Assembly (NCBI GenBank): GCA_040307385.1 | Contig: JAWRJQ010000095.1 | Location: 1 to 23,391 of the forward strand | DNA length: 23,391 nt | Source of the DNA: RUG721 sp040307385 | GTDB taxonomy: Bacteria > Actinomycetota > Coriobacteriia > Coriobacteriales > Atopobiaceae | Direction: 5' to 3' | In this document: in pieces, positions 10,921 through 18,114 of the stretch | How the letters are laid out: the number at the start of each line of letters is the position of its first letter | Numbering within the stretch: the stretch's first letter is position 1 | The notes under the pieces: model-generated | Told to the model about the DNA's origin: nothing | Seen by the model: only the letters and a program-made list of their open reading frames with translations | Database searches by the model: none | Program-made: the position numbers and the translations under genes

Positions 10921-13113
10921 ATGGCGACGAGAAAAGAAAACGCACGTAAGCTCGAGGCCATGGCGGCGAGCAAGCCCAAGCTCTCCGGCCTCAAGAACAT
11001 GAGGACCAGCTCCAAGATCGCGCTCGCGATACTCGTGGCCGTGGCCCTGGTCTCCATCCTCGCGTCGATCATCGCGCCGTACGATCCCTCGCAGATCACG
11101 ATGGCACGCCAAGCCCCCGACGCGCTGCACCTGTTCGGCACCGACGACAAGGGCCGCGACATCCTCTCGCGCATCCTCTACGGCGGCCGCATCTCCCTCG
11201 TGATCGGTTTCGGCGCTGTCGGGTTCGCGCTCGTCACCGGTTCGATCATCGGAGCCGCCGCCGCGGTTTCGCGCAAGTGGATCTCCGAGGTCATCATGCG
11301 CATCCTCGACATCATCATGTCGGTTCCCGGCATCGCGCTGGCCGCCGTCCTCGTCACCATCCTCGGCAAATCGATCCCGGCGATCATCTTCGCCATCGGC
11401 TTCATGTACATGCCGCAGATCGCGCGCATCGTGCGGGCCAACATCGTGAGCGAATACGGGGAGGACTACGTGCGGGCGGTCATCGTCGCGGGTGCGCGGG
11501 CACCCCGCATCCTCATGCGGCACGTGCTGCGCAACTGCGCCGCGCCCATCCTGGTCTTCACCGTCACCCTCGTGGCGGACGCCATCATCTTCGAGGCGTC
11601 GCTCACGTTCCTCTCCGCAGGCATCACCGAGCCCACCCCCACCTGGGGCAACATCCTCTCCAATGCGCGCGACGGCGTGCTTGCGGGCCGCTGGTGGCAG
11701 GGGCTCTTCCCGGGCATCATGATCATGCTGACCTGCCTTGCGCTCAACATCCTCTCCGAGGGAATCACCGATGCCATGGCGTCGGCTCCCTCCGCGCCCG
11801 TCTCCGCCGTCAACGCCGAGAGCCGCCGCGCCGCCGACCTGCTCGTGGCCGATCCCGTGCGCGCGTACGCCGCGCAGGCCGATACCCTCGCCGAGCGCCT
11901 CGGCGCCCTGCGCGCAACCGAGCTCGCCCGCACCGACCGCCATATCCCGGACTATGCGGTGGAACCGCTCCTGCAGGTCAAGAACCTCTGCATCGGGTTC
12001 CCCAGCCACGGCGACGTGGATGTGGTCGAGAACGTCACGTTCGACGTGCGCCCCGGCCAGTGCATGGCGCTCGTGGGCGAGTCGGGCTGCGGCAAGTCCA
12101 TCACCACCAAGGTCATCATGAACCTCGTCGATCCCGGCGAGCGCATCACGGGCGAGGTGCTCTACAAGGGCACCGACCTCCTGAAGCTATCCGAGGAAGA
12201 GCACCGTCAGCTTCTCGGGCGCGAGATCGCCATGGTCTATCAGGACTCGCTGTCGGCGCTCAATCCCTCGATGCTCATCTCCGCCCAGATGAAGCAGCTC
12301 ACGAGCCGAGGCGGCACCCGTTCGGCCGAGGAGCTGCTCGAGCTCGTGGGCCTCGACGCCAAGCGCACGCTCGAATCCTATCCGCACGAGCTCTCCGGCG
12401 GGCAGTGCCAGCGCGTGGTCATCGCCATGGCGCTCACGCGCGACCCCTCGCTCGTCATCTGCGACGAGCCCACCACGGCGCTCGACGTCACGGTGCAGAA
12501 GCAGGTCATCAAGCTGCTCAACGACCTCCAGGCAAAGCTCGGCTTCGCCATGATCTTCGTCTCGCACGATCTCGCCCTCGTCGCCGAGGTGGCCTCCGAG
12601 ATCACGGTCATGTACGCCGGCCAGATCGTCGAGAGCGCGTCCACGTGCGAGCTGCTCACCGATCCGCGCCACGAGTACACGCAGGGTCTGCTCGGCTCCG
12701 TGCTCTCCATCGAGGCGCACGATGGCAAACGGCTCCACCAGGTTCCCGGATCCGTGCCCAGCCCGGCCGACTTCCCCGCAGGCGACCGCTTCGCCCCGCG
12801 CTCGAGCCATCCCTCGGTCGGCCTCGACGTCAAGCCGGTGCGCAAGCTCGTCGCCGGCACCACCGACCACTACGTGTACGAGCTGCCCGACGAGGTGCTC
12901 AAGGCCAACGGCATCACCTCGCGCGCGGACCGCAGCGATCCCGGCGCGGTCGACGCCGTGAACGAGGTCGTCACCCAGACGATCTCCGATGCCACCGACC
13001 TTATCCGCGAATCGCTCGAAACCGTCACAGGAGGCCCCGTCGACGCGATCGACGTGCTCGAGGAGATCCAGTCGCTCGCCGAAGGCGTTGCCCGGGAAGG
13101 AGGCGATGCGTGA
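10921..13113 (+). CDS. Fused ABC permease (DppC type) and ATPase (DppD type)
   Basis: A single 730-residue frame carries two parts that are usually separate proteins. Residues about 30-285 are a DppC-type permease with G-T-D-D-K-G-R-D-I-L-S-R (73-84) and the EAA loop E-D-Y-V-R-A-V-I-V-A-G-A (181-192). A linker of about 60 residues follows, then an ATPase from about 349 with Walker A G-E-S-G-C-G-K-S (386-393), Q-loop Gln441, signature L-S-G-G-Q (491-495), Walker B L-V-I-C-D-E-P (511-517) and switch His549. The reading frame is continuous, so this is a true fusion and not a missed stop. The usual C-x-F-x-P-R-C iron-sulfur motif is D-R-F-A-P-R-S here (622-628). An extra tail of about 90 residues (640-730) is rich in Asp and Glu. 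Receptor, permease, fusion and ATPase form a four-gene importer, a layout I recall from SatABCD-type sialate transporters. Confidence 0.9.
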   Translation: MATRKENARKLEAMAASKPKLSGLKNMRTSSKIALAILVAVALVSILASIIAPYDPSQITMARQAPDALHLFGTDDKGRDILSRILYGGRISLVIGFGAVGFALVTGSIIGAAAAVSRKWISEVIMRILDIIMSVPGIALAAVLVTILGKSIPAIIFAIGFMYMPQIARIVRANIVSEYGEDYVRAVIVAGARAPRILMRHVLRNCAAPILVFTVTLVADAIIFEASLTFLSAGITEPTPTWGNILSNARDGVLAGRWWQGLFPGIMIMLTCLALNILSEGITDAMASAPSAPVSAVNAESRRAADLLVADPVRAYAAQADTLAERLGALRATELARTDRHIPDYAVEPLLQVKNLCIGFPSHGDVDVVENVTFDVRPGQCMALVGESGCGKSITTKVIMNLVDPGERITGEVLYKGTDLLKLSEEEHRQLLGREIAMVYQDSLSALNPSMLISAQMKQLTSRGGTRSAEELLELVGLDAKRTLESYPHELSGGQCQRVVIAMALTRDPSLVICDEPTTALDVTVQKQVIKLLNDLQAKLGFAMIFVSHDLALVAEVASEITVMYAGQIVESASTCELLTDPRHEYTQGLLGSVLSIEAHDGKRLHQVPGSVPSPADFPAGDRFAPRSSHPSVGLDVKPVRKLVAGTTDHYVYELPDEVLKANGITSRADRSDPGAVDAVNEVVTQTISDATDLIRESLETVTGGPVDAIDVLEEIQSLAEGVAREGGDA

Positions 13114-13925
13114 TGGATGCGGCCCAGCCCATCATCTTCCTCGACGACATCTCCGTCGTCTTCCGCACGCGCGCGGGTTCGATCTTCCGCCCGCATCTCG
13201 TGACCGCGGTCGATCACCTCACCCTCAAGCTCATGCCCGGCGAGACGATCGGCATCGTGGGCGAGTCGGGGTGCGGCAAGTCCACCACGGCCAACGTCAT
13301 GTGCGGCCTGCAGTCGCCCACCGAAGGCCGCGTCTTCTTCAAGGGAGAAGACGTCACCAAGCGCACCGCCGACCTCCGCAAGAAGATCGGCCGCGTGGTC
13401 TCGGTGGTGTTTCAGAATCCCGCGACGGCGCTGAACCCGCGCATGACCGTCCACGACCAGCTGCTCGATCCGCTCGTCGTCCATGCCGTGGGCAGCAAGG
13501 ACGAGCGCGAGGAGCGCATACGGGAGCTGTTCGGCCTCGTCGGCCTGCCCAGCTCGGCCATGTACGTGCTCCCGGGCCAGCTCTCCGGCGGCCAGCGCCA
13601 GCGCGTTGCCATCGCCCGCGCCCTGTCGCTCAACCCCGATGTCATCATCGCCGACGAGCCCACGTCGGCTCTCGACGTCTCGGTGCGCGCGCAGATCCTC
13701 AACCTGTTGACCGACCTCAAGGCCGAGCTCGGCCTCGCCATGGTCTTCATCAGCCACGATATCCAGACGGAGCGCTACATCTCCGACCGCATCGTGGTCA
13801 TGAACCATGGCCGGATCATGGAGGAGGGCACTGCGGAGCAGGTCTTCACCGACCCGCAGGACGCCTACACCAAGACCCTGCTCGGGGCGGCTCCGTCGCT
13901 GCTGCATCCCAAGCTCGCCACGTAG
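13113..13925 (+). CDS. ABC transporter ATPase, short DppF type
   Basis: This 270-residue cytoplasmic ATPase completes the importer. It has Walker A G-E-S-G-C-G-K-S (50-57), Q-loop Gln101 in V-V-F-Q-N-P-A-T-A-L-N-P, signature L-S-G-G-Q-R-Q-R (157-164), Walker B V-I-I-A-D-E-P (177-183) and switch His215. The ATG overlaps the TGA of the fusion gene by one base, and AGGAGG (13098-13103) sits 9 nt upstream, so the two ATPase chains are translationally coupled. It ends right after the nucleotide-binding fold and lacks the C-terminal region of about 50-60 residues with conserved cysteines found in standard DppF/OppF. With the loss of the cysteines in the partner, this points to an Fe-S-free ATPase pair. 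An alternative in-frame GTG lies one codon upstream. Confidence 0.9.
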   Translation: MDAAQPIIFLDDISVVFRTRAGSIFRPHLVTAVDHLTLKLMPGETIGIVGESGCGKSTTANVMCGLQSPTEGRVFFKGEDVTKRTADLRKKIGRVVSVVFQNPATALNPRMTVHDQLLDPLVVHAVGSKDEREERIRELFGLVGLPSSAMYVLPGQLSGGQRQRVAIARALSLNPDVIIADEPTSALDVSVRAQILNLLTDLKAELGLAMVFISHDIQTERYISDRIVVMNHGRIMEEGTAEQVFTDPQDAYTKTLLGAAPSLLHPKLAT

Positions 13926-13949
13926 GTTCTTCATCAACGGCTCGTCACA

Positions 13950-13973
13950 GGGCGCATCCGCGTGGATGCGCCC
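13950..13973 (+). terminator. Perfect hairpin between transporter and esterase
   Basis: GGGCGCATCC (13950-13959), loop GCGT, and GGATGCGCCC (13964-13973) form a perfect 10-bp stem. Only a CTTTC stretch follows, so it is at best a weak terminator. It directly precedes the CTTTCGAAAGGA element of the esterase leader, and probably acts as an mRNA processing, attenuation or stability element. Confidence 0.55.
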
Positions 13974-13974
13974 G

Positions 13975-13986
13975 CTTTCGAAAGGA
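13975..13986 (+). promoter_or_regulatory. Palindrome-embedded ribosome binding site of the esterase
   Basis: CTTTCGAAAGGA contains the palindrome CTTTCGAAAG, and its 3' end AAAGGA serves as the Shine-Dalgarno, 7 nt before the GTG start at 13994. The same 12 bases with the same 7-nt spacing precede gap (20261-20272). This element decides the GTG start of the esterase. Confidence 0.6.
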
Positions 13987-13993
13987 TGCGCTT

Positions 13994-15520
13994 GTGGAGC
14001 GTCCGTATAGCGGGTTCACGCCCGTACCCGATGATTTCGATGCGTTTTGGGATGCGCGTATGGCCGAGGCCGACGCCGTCGCGCTCGAGTACGGGATCAC
14101 GCCGTCCGAGATTCCCCCTTATGGCACGGTGGACTACCTCGACCTGCGCTTCTGCGGCATGGGCGGAGCGCGGCTCTACGCCAAGTACGTGAAGCCGCGC
14201 AGTGCGGCTCCGCTTCCGCTCGTGCTGCAGTTCCACGGCTATCCCGGCGCATCGCGCAGCTGGTTCGAGCAGTCGTCCTTCGCGGGCATGGGATGCGCGC
14301 TCATCGCCCTCGACAACCCGGGGCAGGGCGGCAAGAGCCAAGACGTGGGCGGGTATCGGGGCACCACGGTCGCGGGCCATCTCGTCGCCGGTCTCGACGG
14401 CCCGCTCGAAGACATGTACTACGTGCGCCTCTACCAGAACGTGCGCATCCTCTGCCGCATCGTGCGCGAGCTCGACGGCATCGACCTCGCACGCGTCTTC
14501 GTGAACGGCGCCAGCCAGGGCGGCGGCATGGGGATAGCCTGCTGCGCCCTCAATGCCGACCTTATCGCCAAGGCATCCATCCTCTACCCGTTCCTCTCCG
14601 ACTTCCGCCAGGTCTTCGAGCTCGGTGCCGATGAGATCGCCTACGAGGGCATCCGCTATTACGCGCGCTGGTTCGATCCCGACGGCGCGCGCATGGACGA
14701 ATGGTTCGGCAAGCTCGCCTACATCGATGCCGTCTCCTTCGCCCATCTCGTGCGCTGCCCGGTGCTCTTCGGCACGGGGACGGCCGATGCCGTCTGCCCG
14801 CCCCGGACCCAGGACGCCGTGTGCAACCAGCTCGCCGGCCCCGTCGACCGTCATCTCTTCGAGGGCTACGGCCACGAGGAGATCGCGCGCTTCGACGATA
14901 TGATCCCCGCCTTCTACGGCGTGAACGAGAGCGTGTGGGAGCAGGTCTCCCTCAAGGGCGAGGACGGTGCCGACCTCAACGCCCGCTATGTCGCGCCGAA
15001 GGGGGAGGGCGTGCACCCCCTCGTGCTCCTCTTCCACGATCACGGCATCGCGCCGCGCGGCTGGCACCATATCACGCGATATGCCGCCCTCGGCTACGCG
15101 GTGCTCGAGCTTGAGAATCGCACCGAGAACGTGGGATATGCGCAGGGCCTTGCCGATGCCCGCGCCCTGCACGCATATGCCGAAGCGCGCTTCCAGGCGT
15201 CCATCGCCCTGCTGTTCGGAGAAGGGTTCGGCGGCTCGCTCGCCCTCGGGCTCGCCGCAGAGGTAGCGACGGAGCGTGTCGCCGCGATCAACCCCCTGGT
15301 CTGTCCCGAGTTACTGGAGGCCGCGACCGCCATCGCCGCGCCCGCGCTCTTCGCCGTCTGCCGCATGGACGAGGTGTCGGATCCCGCCGAGCAGGATGAC
15401 CTGGCCTTACGTATCGCCCCGATAAAACGCATCGATTATCCGAAATTCGGTCACGAGCGCGTCAACGCCTTCGAAAACGCGCTACTGTCTTTTATGTGCC
15501 CTTGCAACCGTGAGGAGTAG
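13994..15520 (+). CDS. Acetylxylan esterase/cephalosporin-C deacetylase family (CE7-like) protein with a second degenerate hydrolase domain
   Basis: The 508-residue protein begins at a GTG set by AAAGGA 7 nt upstream. Residues 1 to about 312 are a CE7-type alpha/beta-hydrolase: F-H-G-Y-P-G (80-85), D-N-P-G-Q-G-G (107-113), nucleophile Ser174 in G-A-S-Q-G-G-G, Asp265 in T-A-D-A-V-C-P-P, and His294 in Y-G-H-E. The triad is complete. Residues about 318-508 look like a second hydrolase core with F-H-D-H-G (347-351), an elbow G-E-G-F-G-G whose expected Ser is Glu410, then M-D-E (Asp459) and F-G-H-E (His487). No signal peptide is seen, so it is cytoplasmic. CE7 enzymes remove acetyl groups from sugars; between a transporter and nanA, de-O-acetylation of imported sialic acid is the inferred job. 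Substrate is not shown by sequence, and short xylo-oligosaccharides are the main alternative. Confidence 0.8.
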   Translation: MERPYSGFTPVPDDFDAFWDARMAEADAVALEYGITPSEIPPYGTVDYLDLRFCGMGGARLYAKYVKPRSAAPLPLVLQFHGYPGASRSWFEQSSFAGMGCALIALDNPGQGGKSQDVGGYRGTTVAGHLVAGLDGPLEDMYYVRLYQNVRILCRIVRELDGIDLARVFVNGASQGGGMGIACCALNADLIAKASILYPFLSDFRQVFELGADEIAYEGIRYYARWFDPDGARMDEWFGKLAYIDAVSFAHLVRCPVLFGTGTADAVCPPRTQDAVCNQLAGPVDRHLFEGYGHEEIARFDDMIPAFYGVNESVWEQVSLKGEDGADLNARYVAPKGEGVHPLVLLFHDHGIAPRGWHHITRYAALGYAVLELENRTENVGYAQGLADARALHAYAEARFQASIALLFGEGFGGSLALGLAAEVATERVAAINPLVCPELLEAATAIAAPALFAVCRMDEVSDPAEQDDLALRIAPIKRIDYPKFGHERVNAFENALLSFMCPCNREE

Positions 15521-15524
15521 CAAC

Positions 15525-16451
15525 ATGGCTTTCGATCCCCGTTTCTCCGGCGTCATCCCCCCTGTGGTGGTGCCCGACACCCCCGACCATGAGCTCGACG
15601 TCACCTCCTTCGAGCGTCTCATCAACCGCATGATCGATGCGGGCGTCGACGGCCTGTTCTTCCTCGGCTCGTCCGGCGAGGTCGTCTTCTCCACCGACGA
15701 GCGCCGCGACCAGGTGGTGCGCGAGGCCGTCCGCATCGTGGACAAGCGCCTCCCCGTGATCGTGGGCATCATCGATACCGAGACCGAGCGCGTGATCGAG
15801 CAGGGCAGGCGCGCCCTCGCGCTTGGCGCCGATGCGCTCGTCGCCACCGCGCCGTTCTACGCGCTCGGCGGTCCCGTCGAGGCAGAGGAGCACTTCCGCT
15901 GCCTGCATGCCGCGCTCGATGCGCCGCTATTCGCTTACGACATACCCGTGTGCGTCCATACCAAGCTTGGCTGGAAGATGCTCGCCAAGCTGGGCGCCGA
16001 AGGCGTTCTCGCCGGCGTCAAGGATTCGTCGGGCGACGACGTCTCCTTCCGCTATCTCTGTCAGGAAAACGAGAAGCTCGGCCATCCGCTCTCCGTCCTC
16101 ACCGGCCATGAAGTGGTGGTCGATGGCGCATACCTCTCGGGTGCAGACGGCTCGGTGCCCGGACTTGCCAACATAGAGCCCACGGGATACGTGCGCATGT
16201 GGCAGGCAGCGCGCGAGGGCCGCTGGGCCGATGCCAAGGCCGAGCAGGACCGTCTCAACGAGATCAGCCGCATCTTCGATGCGACGAGCGGCGTCACGGG
16301 CTATGCCGCCGGCGTCGGCGCGTTCAAGACCGCCCTGTGGCGCATGGGCATCTTCGATTCCAACACCATGCCGCGCCCCGTCAAGGCGCTCGAGGGCGAT
16401 AACGTGAAGGCCGTCGAGGACGTGCTCAGGCGCTGCGGGCTCATCGGATAG
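15525..16451 (+). CDS. nanA: DapA/NanA superfamily aldolase, probable N-acetylneuraminate lyase
   Basis: The 308-residue TIM-barrel aldolase belongs to the class I pyruvate-dependent lyase family. It shows the pyruvate-carboxylate loop G-S-S-G-E (48-52), the catalytic Tyr138 in Y-D-I-P, and the Schiff-base Lys166 in G-V-K-D-S-S-G-D. The expected reaction is Neu5Ac to ManNAc plus pyruvate in the cytoplasm. The motifs are not exactly those of E. coli NanA (Y-N-I-P and G-V-K-F-T), and the Lys region is DapA-like, so sequence alone would allow another 2-keto acid aldolase or dihydrodipicolinate synthase. The call rests on the adjacent ROK kinase and NanE. The ATG at 15525 lies 4 nt after the esterase stop, with GAGGAG 7 nt upstream; an in-frame GTG at 15510 overlaps the esterase and is less likely. 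Confidence 0.7.
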   Translation: MAFDPRFSGVIPPVVVPDTPDHELDVTSFERLINRMIDAGVDGLFFLGSSGEVVFSTDERRDQVVREAVRIVDKRLPVIVGIIDTETERVIEQGRRALALGADALVATAPFYALGGPVEAEEHFRCLHAALDAPLFAYDIPVCVHTKLGWKMLAKLGAEGVLAGVKDSSGDDVSFRYLCQENEKLGHPLSVLTGHEVVVDGAYLSGADGSVPGLANIEPTGYVRMWQAAREGRWADAKAEQDRLNEISRIFDATSGVTGYAAGVGAFKTALWRMGIFDSNTMPRPVKALEGDNVKAVEDVLRRCGLIG

Positions 16452-16459
16452 GGGGCTCC

Positions 16460-17410
16460 ATGAAGGTCATCGCGATAGATATCGGCGGCACCAAGATCGC
16501 AAGCGCGCTCGTGACGCTTTCCGACGGCGCTCCCGCCGTCGAGCATCTGGAACGCATTCCCACCCAAGCCGAGCAGGGCGGCGAGCGCGTGCTCGCGCGG
16601 GCGCTCGCCGCAGCGCGCCGCGTGCTGGCCCTTGCGCCCGACGCGTGCGGCATCGGCGTCTCCACGGCCGGCGTCCCCGATCCGCGCACCGGCGCCATCA
16701 CCTATGCCAACGAGGTCATGCCCGGCTGGACGGGCATCCGTCTGGGCGAGGAGCTCGCCCGTTCCTGCAATCTCGACGTGCGCGTGCTGAACGACGTCCA
16801 TGCCCACGCGCTGGGCGAGGCGCGCCACGGCGCCGGACGCGGCATGCACAGCTGCCTGGTGGTTGCCGTGGGCACCGGCGTGGGCGGCGCCTTCGTGAGC
16901 GACGGCATGATCATGCTCGGCGCGCACGGGGAGGCGGGCCATATCGGGCACGTCACCTGCACCGAGGCCGCCGGCATGCCCTGCGCGTGCGGGGCCGTGG
17001 GCCATCTCGAGCCCATCGCCGCGGGCCCGGGCATCATCGCCGAGTACCTGCGCCTGGGGGGTGCGGGTGCCAAGGCCGACGGCTCTCCCGTCGACGGCGC
17101 CGAGATCGACGCCCGCGCGTCTGCCGGCGATTCCGACGCCATCGCGGCGGAGCAGCGCAGCGGCCGCGCCCTCGGCGAGGTCATCGGCTCCATGTGCAAC
17201 ATGCTCGATCCCGCAGGCGTGATCCTCTCGGGATCCGTCGCTCAGTGCGGCGCATTCTGGCATGACGCCCTCGCCGATGCCTTCGCGCGCACCGCCATGC
17301 CCCCGCTCGCGCACGTGCCCATCCGCTCCGGCGCCCTCGGAGGCGCTGCGCCCCTCATCGGCGCTGCGGAGCACGTCTCATCGCCCGCCTACCGTGAGCT
17401 CATCGCATGA
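16460..17410 (+). CDS. nanK: ROK family sugar kinase, probable N-acetylmannosamine kinase
   Basis: The 316-residue protein is a cytoplasmic ROK kinase. It has the phosphate loop D-I-G-G-T-K (7-12), catalytic Asp112 in L-N-D-V-H-A-H-A-L-G-E, the second ATP loop G-T-G-V-G-G-A (138-144), and the ROK zinc region with His161, Cys175 and Cys177. The usual third cysteine of C-x-C-G-x-x-G-C is His182. In this setting it should phosphorylate ManNAc to ManNAc-6-P, feeding the next enzyme. ROK proteins also include GlcNAc kinases and glucokinases, and the substrate cannot be fixed from these motifs; the position between nanA and nanE decides the call. The ATG is 8 nt after the nanA stop with GGGGG at 16451-16455. 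There is no N-terminal HTH, so it is an enzyme and not a ROK repressor. Confidence 0.75.
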   Translation: MKVIAIDIGGTKIASALVTLSDGAPAVEHLERIPTQAEQGGERVLARALAAARRVLALAPDACGIGVSTAGVPDPRTGAITYANEVMPGWTGIRLGEELARSCNLDVRVLNDVHAHALGEARHGAGRGMHSCLVVAVGTGVGGAFVSDGMIMLGAHGEAGHIGHVTCTEAAGMPCACGAVGHLEPIAAGPGIIAEYLRLGGAGAKADGSPVDGAEIDARASAGDSDAIAAEQRSGRALGEVIGSMCNMLDPAGVILSGSVAQCGAFWHDALADAFARTAMPPLAHVPIRSGALGGAAPLIGAAEHVSSPAYRELIA

Positions 17411-17424
17411 TCGAAAGGACTCCC

Positions 17425-18114
17425 ATGGCCGTTTCAGAACTCGTGCAAGCGCTCAAGGGCACGCTCATCGTATCCGTGCAGGCCTACCCGGGGGAGCCGC
17501 TGCGCACGCCCGAGATCATGGCCGCCATGGCGCGCGCCTGCGAGCTGGGCGGAGCCGCCGCCATCCGCTGCCAGGGCCTCGCCGACATATCCGCCATCAA
17601 GGGCCGGGTGGAGGTTCCCGTGATCGGGCTGTGGAAGGAGGGCCACGAGGGGGTCTACATCACGCCCACGCTGCGCCACGCGCTCGCGTGCGTGTGGGCC
17701 GGGGCCGACATCGTGGCCCTCGACGCCACCGACCGTCCCCGCCCCGACGGCCGCACCTTCGAGGAGACGGTCGCCGCCATCCGCGCGCAGGCCGACACCC
17801 TCATCATGGCCGACTGCGCCACCATCGAGGATATCCGCCGCAGCATGGCCTGCGGATGCGACATCGCCTCCACGACGCTCTCGCACGGCAAGCCCGCCAT
17901 CGACACCACGATCGACGACGGCCCCGACATCGCCCTGCTCGCCCAGGCCGTTGCGGAGTTCCCCGGCTTCCCGGTGATCTGCGAGGGCCACGTGCATACG
18001 CCGACCGATGCGGCCAAGGCCCTCGAGGCAGGCGCTTGGGCCGTGGTCGCCGGCACCGGCATCACGCATCCCACCTCGATCACCAGCTGGTTCAAGGCAG
18101 CTCTGGAGGCATAG
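17425..18114 (+). CDS. nanE: N-acetylmannosamine-6-phosphate 2-epimerase
   Basis: NanE converts ManNAc-6-P to GlcNAc-6-P, the link from sialic acid to the amino-sugar pool. The 229-residue TIM barrel has all family landmarks: L-I-V-S-V-Q-A (14-20), G-G-A-A-A-I-R (42-48), the catalytic Lys71 in G-L-W-K, I-T-P-T (79-82), the A-L-D-A-T-D-R-P-R-P strand (98-107), M-A-D-C-A-T-I-E-D (128-136), and the catalytic Glu187 in C-E-G-H-V-H-T-P. Length is normal. GAAAGGA, 5 nt upstream, favours the ATG at 17425; an ATG at 17407 that overlaps the kinase stop is the alternative. This is the firmest marker that the cluster handles sialic acid or ManNAc. Its stop touches the rapZ ATG, so rapZ is probably on the same transcript. 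Confidence 0.93.
   Translation: MAVSELVQALKGTLIVSVQAYPGEPLRTPEIMAAMARACELGGAAAIRCQGLADISAIKGRVEVPVIGLWKEGHEGVYITPTLRHALACVWAGADIVALDATDRPRPDGRTFEETVAAIRAQADTLIMADCATIEDIRRSMACGCDIASTTLSHGKPAIDTTIDDGPDIALLAQAVAEFPGFPVICEGHVHTPTDAAKALEAGAWAVVAGTGITHPTSITSWFKAALEA

Noticed and set aside
13106..13108. ATG at 13106 as the start of the second ATPase
   Set aside because: It is not in the ATPase frame; ATG 13113 is in frame and has AGGAGG 9 nt upstream.
11277..13112. Plus-strand frame upstream of the second ATPase, continuous with it
   Set aside because: Arg/His/Ala-rich translation in the wrong frame of the fused permease-ATPase; the ATPase begins at the overlapping ATG 13113.
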